A stretch of 47,586 nucleotides of DNA from a virus. The stretch lies in IMG/VR virus record IMGVR_UViG_3300007354_000128, positions 1 to 47,586 of that record. One strand, 5' to 3'. This document shows, one piece after another, positions 37,694 through 44,648 of the stretch. Positions within the stretch are counted from its first letter, which is position 1, and every line of letters begins with the position of its first letter. The notes beneath the pieces are model-generated. The model was given only the letters and a program-made list of their open reading frames with translations. It was not told the DNA's origin and did not search any database. Position numbers and translations under genes: made by a program.

Positions 37694-38475
37694 GCCGCCT
37701 CCAGATCGTGCTTGATCAGGTACGTCCGCTCTCCGGGGCGCGTGTCGCCGGGGCTGTGCACCCGCTCCCGCCCTTGGGCTTCCAGCAGCGCCACGGCCGC
37801 CTCGCGGTATTCGGCCCAGTTCACCGGCTCCGGCGGCTGGCCGTAGTTCAGCTTGCCCACGGCAAAGCAGTCCACGCGCTCGTCCAGCACCCGGATCAGA
37901 TTCAGGCTGCGCGCCGGCCAGATGGTGGGCTCCAGGCTCACCCAGGTGGTTAGGCCCAGGTCCTTGGCCTTGGCTAGACCGGCGACCCGGCGCACCGGGC
38001 TGATGGCCCCCGGCTCCCACTCCTCCAGGCCCTCGCCGCCCAACGAGCACAGGCTCGCGCCGAACAGGTTGTCCGGCCGCCAGGCCAGCTTGTTGATGGT
38101 GCCCAGTCCCGCCGCGTCGCCCTTGGTGAGCACCTGGGCGCGCAGTCCGTTCTCGGCCATGATCCGCAGGGCGTCGCGGGTCAGATGGTGCTCGGCCTCG
38201 ATGGGCTGGCAGGGGTCGGTGGTAAAGCAGAGCTGCACCGGCCGCTGGTCCTTGGCCGCCCCCAGCGCCTCGGCCTCGCGGGCGAAATTTTTGAGCACTC
38301 CCAGACGCGGGCGTGGGCTGGCGTGGAACTCGGCGCGGCTCTGGACCAGCCCCTGTTTCACCGCGAAGGCGGCCGCCCAGCAATAGGTGCAGCCGTGGGC
38401 GCAGCCCACGTACAGGTTGCAGGCCAGGGGCGCGTATTCCCTGGCCCGGCCCCTTGGCTCGTAGATCACGCTCAC
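37690..38475 (-). CDS. Radical SAM protein, spore-photolyase-like family
   Basis: A 261-residue radical SAM enzyme. The 4Fe-4S motif CAHGCTYC (Cx3Cx2C, 25-32) follows REYAPLACNLYVGC, the start typical of the SPL/Rv2578c-like radical SAM group. Further conserved strings: LCFTTDPCQP (SAM-binding region), RDALRIMAENGLRAQVLTKG and WVSLEP. Substrate unknown. The family repairs or modifies nucleic acids or tRNA in several hosts. The start is GTG at 38475. It lies in the early operon, not beside mom. Confidence 0.82.
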   Translation of the reverse strand: MSVIYEPRGRAREYAPLACNLYVGCAHGCTYCWAAAFAVKQGLVQSRAEFHASPRPRLGVLKNFAREAEALGAAKDQRPVQLCFTTDPCQPIEAEHHLTRDALRIMAENGLRAQVLTKGDAAGLGTINKLAWRPDNLFGASLCSLGGEGLEEWEPGAISPVRRVAGLAKAKDLGLTTWVSLEPTIWPARSLNLIRVLDERVDCFAVGKLNYGQPPEPVNWAEYREAAVALLEAQGRERVHSPGDTRPGERTYLIKHDLEAA

Positions 38476-38479
38476 CCCG

Positions 38480-39283
38480 CTACCCTTCCCACCCCGGCAG
38501 CGCCCCGGCCGTGGCCGCCGCGTCCAGGGCGGCGATCATATCCACGATGCCCCGCCGCAGGTCGGTGGCGCTGACCTCTGGCTCCGCCAGCAGCATGGCC
38601 AGCTCGTCCCGCCGCATGTGCAGGGCCTCCCCCAGCCGGTCATGGATCACCGCCTCAGCCTGCCGCTTTCCCAGGCGCAGGCCCTCCAGCACGCCCTCCT
38701 GTCGCGCCCGCGCCAGCTTGGCCGCCCGCGTGGCCACGCCCTTGGCGTGGGCCTCCGGCGTGCTCATCTGCTTGGCGTTTTCCCGGGAGCAGGGGGTGCA
38801 GCGGCCCGCCCACTTGCCGTTCTTGTCTTTGGTCTGGGGCCGCTGGCCGCAGTGCGGGCACAGGAGCGCGGCCTCAGGGGGTTTCTCTCTCACCGGCTTC
38901 TCCTTTTTGGGCGCGGGCGCGGGCGGCGGCGCGCCCTCCTGCTTTTTCAGGCAGTCCGCGCAATAGCCCAGCGGCCTGCCCGCGTCGTCCACGGCCTGGA
39001 AGCGGCCACAGCCCTTGGTCCGGCAGATGTCAGGCACCTTGGAGCCTCCCTTTTTCCTGCGCGGCGCGGGCCCGGCCAGGCCGGTGACCGTCACCGGCTC
39101 CTCCAGGGGCGCCGGCCCTGGGCAGTCGCCGCATTGCAGCGCGATTTCCAGCAGCGCCTCGTCCCCGGTTCGCACCCGGTGCAGATCCACGCCCGCCAGC
39201 CGCTTCAGCCGCGCGGCGCAGCCGCTGGCCGTGAGCCGCACTCCCTCGCGCCGGCGGCACTGGTGCGTGAGCAGCGCCTCCAC
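38480..39283 (-). CDS. Zinc-ribbon protein of the early operon
   Basis: A 267-residue protein with two zinc-ribbon-like units: CRTKGCGRFQAVDDAGRPLGYCADC (about 87-111, spaced) and CPHCGQRPQTKDKNGKWAGRCTPC (142-165). A further CGDC is near residue 54. The C-terminal 80 residues are helical (VLEGLRLGKRQAEAVIHDRLGEALHMRRDELA). GTG at 39283 adjoins the previous stop. Probably nucleic-acid binding; family unknown. Confidence 0.7.
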   Translation of the reverse strand: MEALLTHQCRRREGVRLTASGCAARLKRLAGVDLHRVRTGDEALLEIALQCGDCPGPAPLEEPVTVTGLAGPAPRRKKGGSKVPDICRTKGCGRFQAVDDAGRPLGYCADCLKKQEGAPPPAPAPKKEKPVREKPPEAALLCPHCGQRPQTKDKNGKWAGRCTPCSRENAKQMSTPEAHAKGVATRAAKLARARQEGVLEGLRLGKRQAEAVIHDRLGEALHMRRDELAMLLAEPEVSATDLRRGIVDMIAALDAAATAGALPGWEG

Positions 39284-39529
39284 TCACGCCCCCGCCCCCA
39301 GCAGCTCGTCCAGGTTCAGCCGCTGCTCGCTGGGCCGGGGGCCGCACTCGGCGGCCTGGCGCATGCGCAGGCAGCGGGCGTTGAGCCGCGCGCTCTGCCG
39401 CCGGGCCCGCTCCGCCACCTGGCGCAGGGTGGCCCCGCCGCCGAAGTCCCGGATCAGCGCCTCGGCCGCGCGGGCCTGCCGCGCCCGCCGCACCGCCAGC
39501 GCCCCTAGATCGTCGTGGGACGTGCTCAC
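39284..39529 (-). CDS. Small helical basic protein
   Basis: An 81-residue helical, Arg/Ala-rich protein with GTG start. Strings: AVRRARQARAAEALIRDFGGG, LRQVAERARRQSARLNARCL. The GGGATLRQVAERAR segment could be an HTH. Function unknown. Confidence 0.6.
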   Translation of the reverse strand: MSTSHDDLGALAVRRARQARAAEALIRDFGGGATLRQVAERARRQSARLNARCLRMRQAAECGPRPSEQRLNLDELLGAGA

Positions 39530-39533
39530 GCCG

Positions 39534-39809
39534 TCAACTCCAGATCAGCTCGGCCAGTCCCCGCGCCCAGGCCGCGCCGCAGACCACGCTGGCCGCAGCC
39601 AAGAACCAGCGGCCGTCGCGAGCCGTGAACCACACCCACAACGGCGCGGAGATCAGCCCCAGGACGCTGCCCAGCAGCCGGTGCTCCGGCGCGTTGGCCG
39701 CCCAGATGGCCGCGGCCGTGAGAGCGAAGAGCAGCGCCTCCAGCACCTGATCGCGGCGCTTCCACCACCAGAGGCGCGTGCGGGGGGGAAACACGAGGTA
39801 GCCGCTCAT
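39534..39809 (-). CDS. Small membrane protein
   Basis: A 91-residue protein with three hydrophobic segments (LEALLFALTAAAIWAANA; LLGSVLGLISAPLWVWFTA; FLAAASVVCGAAW). It begins MSGYLVFPPRTRLWWWKRR. Its ATG overlaps the 13-codon ORF stop. Function unknown; could change the host membrane during early infection. Confidence 0.65.
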   Translation of the reverse strand: MSGYLVFPPRTRLWWWKRRDQVLEALLFALTAAAIWAANAPEHRLLGSVLGLISAPLWVWFTARDGRWFLAAASVVCGAAWARGLAELIWS

Positions 39810-39847
39810 GGCTGCCGCTCTGCCGCGATCAGGTCAACACCGCTCAT
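39806..39847 (-). CDS. 13-codon ORF, remnant-like, between coupled genes
   Basis: ATG at 39847 in ATGA overlap with the upstream stop, TGA overlapping the next ATG. The product MSGVDLIAAERQP equals the familiar opening of a phage protein family that normally continues (RQI...EGW). Either a remnant left by recombination or a coupling peptide. I see no ribosome site of its own beyond the coupling. Confidence 0.4.
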   Translation of the reverse strand: MSGVDLIAAERQP

Positions 39848-40029
39848 GGCTCCCCGTGCCTTTCCCTGAATTCCAACTCCGTGTTGACGGCCCGCATCAG
39901 CGCCTTGTCCTGCTCGGTGCGCTCTTTCCAGTTCTCGGCCACCCGCCGCAGGTACCAACCCGGACAGTCTTCCACCGACCGGCCCTTGAACATGCCAGCG
40001 GGGAATTTCATCTCCGTGTCGCCGCTCAT
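39844..40029 (-). CDS. DUF3820-like small protein
   Basis: A 61-residue protein with the DUF3820/QSregVF-type signature: KFPAGMFKGRSVEDCPGWYL followed by RRVAENWKERTEQDKALMRAV. Family members are small proteins of unclear role, common in phages. ATGA overlaps on both sides. Confidence 0.7.
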   Translation of the reverse strand: MSGDTEMKFPAGMFKGRSVEDCPGWYLRRVAENWKERTEQDKALMRAVNTELEFRERHGEP

Positions 40030-40265
40030 TCCTGCCCCTCCTCCTCCGCGCCCAGCATCTCCAGCAGGCCGGGGATCAGGTGCTCCCGGACCAGCAGCAC
40101 CGCGCCGGGCAGGCACTTGCGGGCGATGGGCGACACGGGGATGGTGTCGCTTGTCAGCGCGTCGGCGGGCTTGCCCTGCACCACGATGCTTATTCGCAAC
40201 GCCCCCGCCGCATTGGCGGCGTGCGCTTTGCCGCAGACTGGGCAGGTATCCAGCAAGTATCGCAT
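40026..40265 (-). CDS. Small CxxC protein
   Basis: A 79-residue protein beginning MRYLLDTCPVCGKAHAANAA, with GGAGGAG before the ATG at 40265. The CPVCG is one half of a zinc site. The remainder is a beta-rich unit (LRISIVVQGKPADALTSD). Function unknown. Confidence 0.68.
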   Translation of the reverse strand: MRYLLDTCPVCGKAHAANAAGALRISIVVQGKPADALTSDTIPVSPIARKCLPGAVLLVREHLIPGLLEMLGAEEEGQE

Positions 40266-40276
40266 CGCCGCTCCTC

Positions 40277-40645
40277 CTAAAAAGACCGCCGGGCTTGCTC
40301 CGTTGCGCCCGGCCCGGCGGCCGTGTGGGGGTGTGAGCCAGGCGATCCCGGGTTGGGATTTGCAGCCCGATGGGCCTCGGCCGGCACGGAGCTTGGGCAC
40401 GCCGGGGCGCGGTCGAGACGCCCGGCCCGGGCGGAGGGAGACGATTTGGGTTGCGGCCGCGTCCGCTCCTGGCAAGCCGGGCAGGCCAGGGGCTCGTCTT
40501 GACCGAGTGCGATGCGGCCGCTCCAGGGCCGGCGCCAGGTGACCGGCGGCCGGCCGTTGTTGGTCACCGCCGTGGCCGGGCAATGGTAGCAGCGGAATAC
40601 CTTGGGCGCCGGCGGCGGTGTTTGCAGGGCTACGAACGCGCGCAT
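40277..40645 (-). CDS. Zinc-ribbon protein
   Basis: A 122-residue protein. CYHC (about 19-22) and CPAC (about 55-58) form a zinc ribbon around a WRRPWSGRIALGQDEPLA segment. The last 60 residues are Pro/Ser-rich and low complexity. The ATG at 40645 has AGGAGG before it. It overlaps the next upstream gene by 16 bp. Confidence 0.65.
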   Translation of the reverse strand: MRAFVALQTPPPAPKVFRCYHCPATAVTNNGRPPVTWRRPWSGRIALGQDEPLACPACQERTRPQPKSSPSARAGRLDRAPACPSSVPAEAHRAANPNPGSPGSHPHTAAGPGATEQARRSF

Positions 40646-40923
40646 CGGGCCTCCTTTTGCCGCCGGGCCAGCGCGGCCTCGTGGCGCAGCACAAAGGCCA
40701 GGAACGCCGCCCGCGGGGCCAGGATCTCCACCTCCCGCCCGGGCTCGACCTCGGCCCGCTCGGAATGAAGGATGCTGTCCTGGGTGGGGAAAAGGCGCAG
40801 GGCCTCGGCCTCGATCTCCAGGCTGGCTGCGGTGAGCCGGTCGAACTGCCGGAACAGCCGCCGGAGGCCGTTGCCTCCCCACTGTTCCACATTGGACTGA
40901 GGCCAAAGCGAAGGAGTATCCAT
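40630..40923 (-). CDS. Hypothetical protein
   Basis: A 97-residue protein starting MDTPSLWPQSNVEQWGG. I prefer ATG 40923 (GGAAGG about five bases upstream) over the GTG at 40929. Helical centre (RLFRQFDRLTAASLEIEAEALRLF) and a PGREVEIL segment. No family known. Confidence 0.6.
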   Translation of the reverse strand: MDTPSLWPQSNVEQWGGNGLRRLFRQFDRLTAASLEIEAEALRLFPTQDSILHSERAEVEPGREVEILAPRAAFLAFVLRHEAALARRQKEARCARS

Positions 40924-40925
40924 GC

Positions 40926-41012
40926 TCACCTTCCCAGCGGCCCGGCCCAGGCGCAGGCCAGGCCGGCCAGCAGGGCCAATAGGTAGAAAACTGTCTCTGT
41001 GGCGCGGCTCAT
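40926..41012 (-). CDS. 28-aa single-TM peptide
   Basis: ATG at 41012, 5 bp after the clamp gene stop; product MSRATETVFYLLALLAG then LACAWAGPLGR. One membrane helix. The ribosome site is weak (AGG 13 bases upstream), so translation may rely on coupling with the clamp gene. Confidence 0.42.
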   Translation of the reverse strand: MSRATETVFYLLALLAGLACAWAGPLGR

Positions 41013-41017
41013 GGCTG

Positions 41018-42148
41018 TTACAACCTCATGGGCATGATAATGCCCAGGAACCGGCTGTCCCCCTCGCTGTCGGCGGCGATGGTCACCTGCGAGTGTTCGT
41101 CCTTGATCCCCAGGCTGATCTCCTCGCTGCTCAGAGCCCCGCATACGTCCAACAGATAACGGGCGTTCAGGCCCAGGGTCATTTCGCCGCGGGGCCACTC
41201 GATCTCCAGGTGCTCGCGGGCCTCGCCCAGGTCGGGGTTGGCCGCGCTGAGCTCCAGCAGCCCTTCGGAAAACTTCAGGGTCAGCCGCCGCTCCCGGCCG
41301 CCCTCGATCAGGGCCACCCGCTTGGCCACCTGGACCAGTTTTTGGCGGGGCACGATGGCCTGGAGCGGCGGCCGGCTGGGGATCACCTTGTCGTAATCGG
41401 GGAAATCGCACTCCGGGTTGCGCACCCGGAGCAGATCGCCGTTGACCCGGAGCGTGGTCCAATCGCGGCCCAGGCCCAGGGTCACCTCGCCTTCCTTGGG
41501 CAGCATGCCCAGCATGGCCTTGGCCGCCCGGTTGGGCAGCAGGGCCCCGGCCTTGAACTCCTCCAGCAGGGCCATGGCGTTGTCGGCCGGGTCTAGGTCC
41601 AGGTCGCACAGGCAGAGCACGTGGCCGTTGGTGGCCACCATGCGCAGGAGCAGGTCCGCGTTGTCCTCGCGCACCTCCAGGCGCACGCCCGCCAGGTTGT
41701 AGCGGGTGTCTTCCTTGGCGGCGGCGAAGATCACCCGGTTTAGGGCTCCGGCCAGGGCCTGCGCCTCCAAGGGCACGGCGCGCGTATCGTCTTCGAGCGC
41801 GGCCGGAAAGTCCACAGGGTCCAAGCCGCGCAAGAGATAACGAAGTTTGGCGGCCTCTATTACCAGGTCCGGGCCTTCGGCCGTCAGGTGGGCGTTTTCT
41901 GCGGGCAGGGCTTTGGCTGCTTCGGCTAACTTATGGGCCGGTAGACAGAGCTCGCCGGCCTCGTCCACCATGGCCGCGCAGGCGCCGATATAAGTGGTCT
42001 CTAAGTCCGTGGCCCGCAGCCTGACCTCCGTGCCTTCGGCTTGAAGCAGCACGTTGCGCAGGGCCGGCTGCTCTGCCTTGCGTTCCACCAGCCCCTTGGC
42101 GGTGGCCAGCAGCCGGGCCAGGTCCTTGCTGGAAACGGTGGCTTTCAT
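41018..42148 (-). CDS. dnaN: DNA polymerase III beta sliding clamp
   Basis: A 376-residue clamp, normal DnaN length. Three domains of about 125 residues: domain 1 with RNVLLQAEGTEVRLRATDLE; domain 2 starting VPLEAQALAGALNRVIFAAAKEDTRYNLAGV; domain 3 with PSRPPLQAIVPRQKLVQVAKRV. The ending GIIMPMRL matches the conserved (M)PM(R)L that lines the client pocket. It tethers host polymerase to DNA. The phage carries no visible polymerase, so the clamp likely redirects the host replisome. It lies 9 bp beyond the stop of the preceding 126-residue gene. Confidence 0.93.
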   Translation of the reverse strand: MKATVSSKDLARLLATAKGLVERKAEQPALRNVLLQAEGTEVRLRATDLETTYIGACAAMVDEAGELCLPAHKLAEAAKALPAENAHLTAEGPDLVIEAAKLRYLLRGLDPVDFPAALEDDTRAVPLEAQALAGALNRVIFAAAKEDTRYNLAGVRLEVREDNADLLLRMVATNGHVLCLCDLDLDPADNAMALLEEFKAGALLPNRAAKAMLGMLPKEGEVTLGLGRDWTTLRVNGDLLRVRNPECDFPDYDKVIPSRPPLQAIVPRQKLVQVAKRVALIEGGRERRLTLKFSEGLLELSAANPDLGEAREHLEIEWPRGEMTLGLNARYLLDVCGALSSEEISLGIKDEHSQVTIAADSEGDSRFLGIIMPMRL

Positions 42149-42157
42149 GCGCGGCTC

Positions 42158-42538
42158 CTAGAGGTCGTTGCCGGTGATGCCCTTGCCGCCCCACTGGCGC
42201 ACGAGCTGGCTCGCGGTCACTGGGCTGGAAGGCAAGTCGATATGGTCGGCGGGGTGGCGTACAAAGATGTGGTTGTGGGGCAGCAGGCGCGCGGTTGCCA
42301 CGTGCTGGATGCCTTGGGGCTTGGCCTGGTGGATTATGGCCAGGGCCTCGTCCAGCGATTCGGCCGCGACGTAAAATTCCTCGTCGTCGGCGCAGATGAT
42401 CTCGTAGAAGAGCAGACCGGGTATGCCCGAGAGGAGGGGCCGGCCGCGCCGGTCCATGGGCAATGGCCGGAAAGGGTACCTGTCCAGGGGCGGAAATGAC
42501 CTGGGGCTGGGATCTTCGGGGAACTGAATTTCCGGCAT
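42158..42538 (-). CDS. Hypothetical protein of the early operon
   Basis: A 126-residue protein. Pro-rich opening (EDPSPRSFPPLDRYPFRPLP) followed by an alpha/beta unit (FYEIICADDEEFYVAAESLDEALAIIHQ, then IQHVATARLLPHNHIFV). GAGGGAGCC precedes the ATG. It is the gene just before the clamp. Function unknown. Confidence 0.68.
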   Translation of the reverse strand: MPEIQFPEDPSPRSFPPLDRYPFRPLPMDRRGRPLLSGIPGLLFYEIICADDEEFYVAAESLDEALAIIHQAKPQGIQHVATARLLPHNHIFVRHPADHIDLPSSPVTASQLVRQWGGKGITGNDL

Positions 42539-42559
42539 GGCTCCCTCGCTTGATTGTTG

Positions 42560-42598
42560 GGGCCCGGGCGGGAGGGGCAGGCCGCCCCGCCCGGGCCC
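42560..42598. repeat. 13-bp perfect inverted repeat hairpin
   Basis: Arms 42560-42572 and 42586-42598 (GGGCCCGGGCGGG and its complement) around a 13-nt loop. It fills most of the 70-bp gap between two early genes. There is no U-run, so it may slow or process the transcript, or protect an RNA end, rather than stop it. Confidence 0.65.
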
Positions 42599-42608
42599 TG
42601 GTTGACGG

Positions 42609-42863
42609 TTAGACCTCGGCGGCCGGGGCTTCGGCCGCGGGCGTCTCGGGCGCGGCGTCGGCGGCCGGGGCCGGCTCCGTCAGCTCCACGCCCAGCACGG
42701 CCGCCAGGGCTTTGACGCCCAGGTCGTCCCACTCGTTCGCCGTGCCCTTGGCCTTCTCGTAGAGCTCCTGGATGCCAGCGCCCAGCATGTCCTTGCCGGC
42801 CTCGGCGATCTGCGGGGTCAGCTTGGACCCCAGTTCCTGCGCCATCTGTTCGTAGTCCGCCAT
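42609..42863 (-). CDS. Small acidic protein
   Basis: An 84-residue protein: MADYEQMAQELGSKLTPQIAEAGKDML, a helical middle, and an acidic Ala/Pro/Glu tail (about 62-84). GGAG precedes the ATG. It might be a host-interaction protein; no family assigned. A short 6-bp hairpin lies just upstream (42881-42898). Confidence 0.65.
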   Translation of the reverse strand: MADYEQMAQELGSKLTPQIAEAGKDMLGAGIQELYEKAKGTANEWDDLGVKALAAVLGVELTEPAPAADAAPETPAAEAPAAEV

Positions 42864-42949
42864 CTCCTTCTCCTGTCTTGGGCTCCTTCAAGCCCGGTTT
42901 CGGCTTGGGTGGGTTGGCTTGCTTACGTCCGCCCCGCCCGCGCCCTGTG

Positions 42950-43432
42950 TTAGTCCTCGCCAACAGCGGGGCGCAGGCTGCCGCCCGCGCCCCGCGCCCT
43001 GTCCAAAAGCGCCTCCACCTCGTCGGTCTCGCGCCGCACCCGCTCCAGGGCCCGGCGCAGGGCCGCGTCCTCGGGCCGGCTCACCCGGCCGTCGGCCATG
43101 GCCCGGCGCGCCTCCTTGAGGCTGTCGGAGGCGGCCAGGATCACGTCCGCGGTCTCGCTGGCCAGGTCGCTGGCCGGCGGCGGCACCTGGTCGGCCGGCG
43201 CCAGCCGCCAGCCCTCGGGCTCCAGCAGCTTGCGCAGCCGCGGGTCCTGGACGACCAGGAACGCGGCCTTGATCACCTCCACGCTGGCATTGAGCCGGCC
43301 AGAGGTGGTGTCGTAGATCGTGCGCTCGCTTACGCCGGCAGCCACGGCCACCCGGTGCACCACCTTCTCGCCCTGGGCGTGGGTGATCAGTATCTCGTTG
43401 AGCAGCTCGGCGATCTCGGTGCTTGAGGTCAT
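42950..43432 (-). CDS. CII/CP76-type phage regulator
   Basis: A 160-residue protein of the phage regulatory CII (CP76, PF06892-like) family: ILITHAQGEKVVHRVAVAAGVSERTIYDTTSG, with the HTH at about 24-45, then ASVEVIKAAFLVVQDPRLRKLLEPEGWRL. The C-terminal 70 residues are helical (multimerisation). It probably controls lysogeny establishment, perhaps the integrase promoter. First-strand gene after the Cro-like regulator. Confidence 0.85.
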   Translation of the reverse strand: MTSSTEIAELLNEILITHAQGEKVVHRVAVAAGVSERTIYDTTSGRLNASVEVIKAAFLVVQDPRLRKLLEPEGWRLAPADQVPPPASDLASETADVILAASDSLKEARRAMADGRVSRPEDAALRRALERVRRETDEVEALLDRARGAGGSLRPAVGED

Positions 43433-43461
43433 GCGCGAATCTCCGCGGGCAGTTTGAGTTT

Positions 43462-43866
43462 TCAGGCCCCCTCGGACGCGGCACCATGGGGGGCATGGGG
43501 ATCAGGCGTCCATATCTGATCGGGCTGCACGTGCAGGGCGGCGGCCACCGCCTCGCGGGTGGGGGGGGCATAAATCTTCTCGGTGCACACGTCGTGCACG
43601 TACACCCGGTGGCGGCCGATCAGGTTGGCCAGGCCGGGATATGAGGGCCGTTCGATGTTGGGGTTCAGGAGCATGAGGGCCATGATCCGGCGGGTGGGAG
43701 ATACGCCCAGCAGGGGGAGGAGGGTGCCGATCTGGGCGAGGATTGACTCGGGCGTTGCGCAGAGGCTACTATCGTCCAGGTGGGGGGGAGTATCAGCCGC
43801 CCGAGCGCCGAGGGCGGATTGCTCTGGGTTTGTCTGCGCGGCGGCTGGAGCTTGTTTTGAGAACAT
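43462..43866 (-). CDS. Cro-like DNA-binding regulator
   Basis: A 134-residue protein, first gene of the leftward early operon. The N-terminal 45 residues are low complexity. The HTH-like core is about 72-115: YPGLANLIGRHRVYVHDVC then TREAVAAALHVQPDQIWTPD, the pattern of the XRE/Cro-type regulators that sit opposite a CI gene. ATG at 43866 with GGAGAG upstream. The divergent layout with the CI gene defines the genetic switch. Confidence 0.75.
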   Translation of the reverse strand: MFSKQAPAAAQTNPEQSALGARAADTPPHLDDSSLCATPESILAQIGTLLPLLGVSPTRRIMALMLLNPNIERPSYPGLANLIGRHRVYVHDVCTEKIYAPPTREAVAAALHVQPDQIWTPDPHAPHGAASEGA

Positions 43867-43904
43867 CTTCTCTCCGGTAGGCTTGGTTGCTGTAGCTGCT
43901 GGTG

Positions 43905-43934
43905 AGAATAGTCGGAAATCTCAGTTTTTGTCAA
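43905..43934 (-). promoter_or_regulatory. Early leftward promoter (PR-like)
   Basis: Minus strand TTGACA (43934-43929), 18-bp spacer, TATTCT (43910-43905). It would begin the early operon. TCGGAA (43912-43917) and TTCCGA (43962-43967) form an inverted pair flanking the divergent promoters, and AGTT/AACT arms at 43941-43953 form a smaller one; these are operator candidates. Confidence 0.75.
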
Positions 43935-43946
43935 GGGGAAAGTTGA

Positions 43947-43969
43947 TATAACTCAAGAAACTTCCGATA
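43947..43969 (+). promoter_or_regulatory. Repressor promoter, near-leaderless
   Basis: TATAAC (43947-43952) fits a -10 box, placing the start near 43959, about ten bases before the repressor ATG. There is no ribosome site in the leader. The matching -35 is poor, as for a maintenance promoter needing activation by its own repressor. Confidence 0.5.
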
Positions 43970-44598
43970 TGAAATTATTTCGGGCAGTTGCCCTGCGCCT
44001 AAAGCAGTTTATTGCTGAGAATTATCAGGGCAAGTGGACGGTGTTTGCCAAAAAATGCGGGGTGGTCTCGGGCTCGGTGAAGCCCTGGCTGGATGGCAAG
44101 TCGCTGCCCAGCGGTAAGCACCTGGCTCGCATGGCTATGGCCGGCGTGCCCATAGATTGGCTCCTAACCGGCCGCAAACCCGAGGCCCCGCCGGCCTCTG
44201 ACCCGGCCGACACGGCGCGGCTGCGAAAGGAGCTGGGCGACGCCTTGACCCGCATTGACGCCCTGACCATCCAGCACAACGCGGCCAGCCAAAGCAGCAC
44301 CCAGCAGGCCCGGCGGGCATTGGACCTGGAAGAGCAGGTGGAGCGCCTGCAGCGCCAGCTAATGACCCTGGGGCTGGGGCCGGACCATCTCAGGCTTGTT
44401 GAAGAGATCCACGCGGCCCTGGGGCTCGGCGGCCCGGTGGACGTGGACCGGGTGCTGCGGGTGGTTGCCGCCAGCTATCGGAGGTCCCGCTCCGAGCCAG
44501 AGGCCAGCCGAGTGCATGAAGACGGCGGGCAAAAAACAGAGGGGGCCGGGGGCAGGGGCGTAAAAAAGGAGCGGGAGCCCCAGGCCAACTCGTCTTGA
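43969..44598 (+). CDS. CI-type phage repressor without protease domain
   Basis: A 209-residue DNA-binding protein. The N-terminal HTH domain (LRLKQFIAENYQGKWTVFAKKCGVVSGSVKPWLDGKSLPSGKHLARMAMAGVPIDWL in pieces, residues 9-65) is of the phage CI HTH type. A coiled-coil region follows (LRKELGDALTRIDALTIQ; ALDLEEQVERLQRQLMTLGL). No S24/LexA-like peptidase is present, so SOS cleavage should not apply and induction would need another route. It faces the Cro-like gene. Start ATG 43969 is nearly leaderless. Confidence 0.82.
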   Translation: MKLFRAVALRLKQFIAENYQGKWTVFAKKCGVVSGSVKPWLDGKSLPSGKHLARMAMAGVPIDWLLTGRKPEAPPASDPADTARLRKELGDALTRIDALTIQHNAASQSSTQQARRALDLEEQVERLQRQLMTLGLGPDHLRLVEEIHAALGLGGPVDVDRVLRVVAASYRRSRSEPEASRVHEDGGQKTEGAGGRGVKKEREPQANSS

Positions 44599-44648
44599 TC
44601 AGCGAATGGCTCGCCGAGCGGGGGCGGGCGTGAGGGAAAGGGGGGAGC

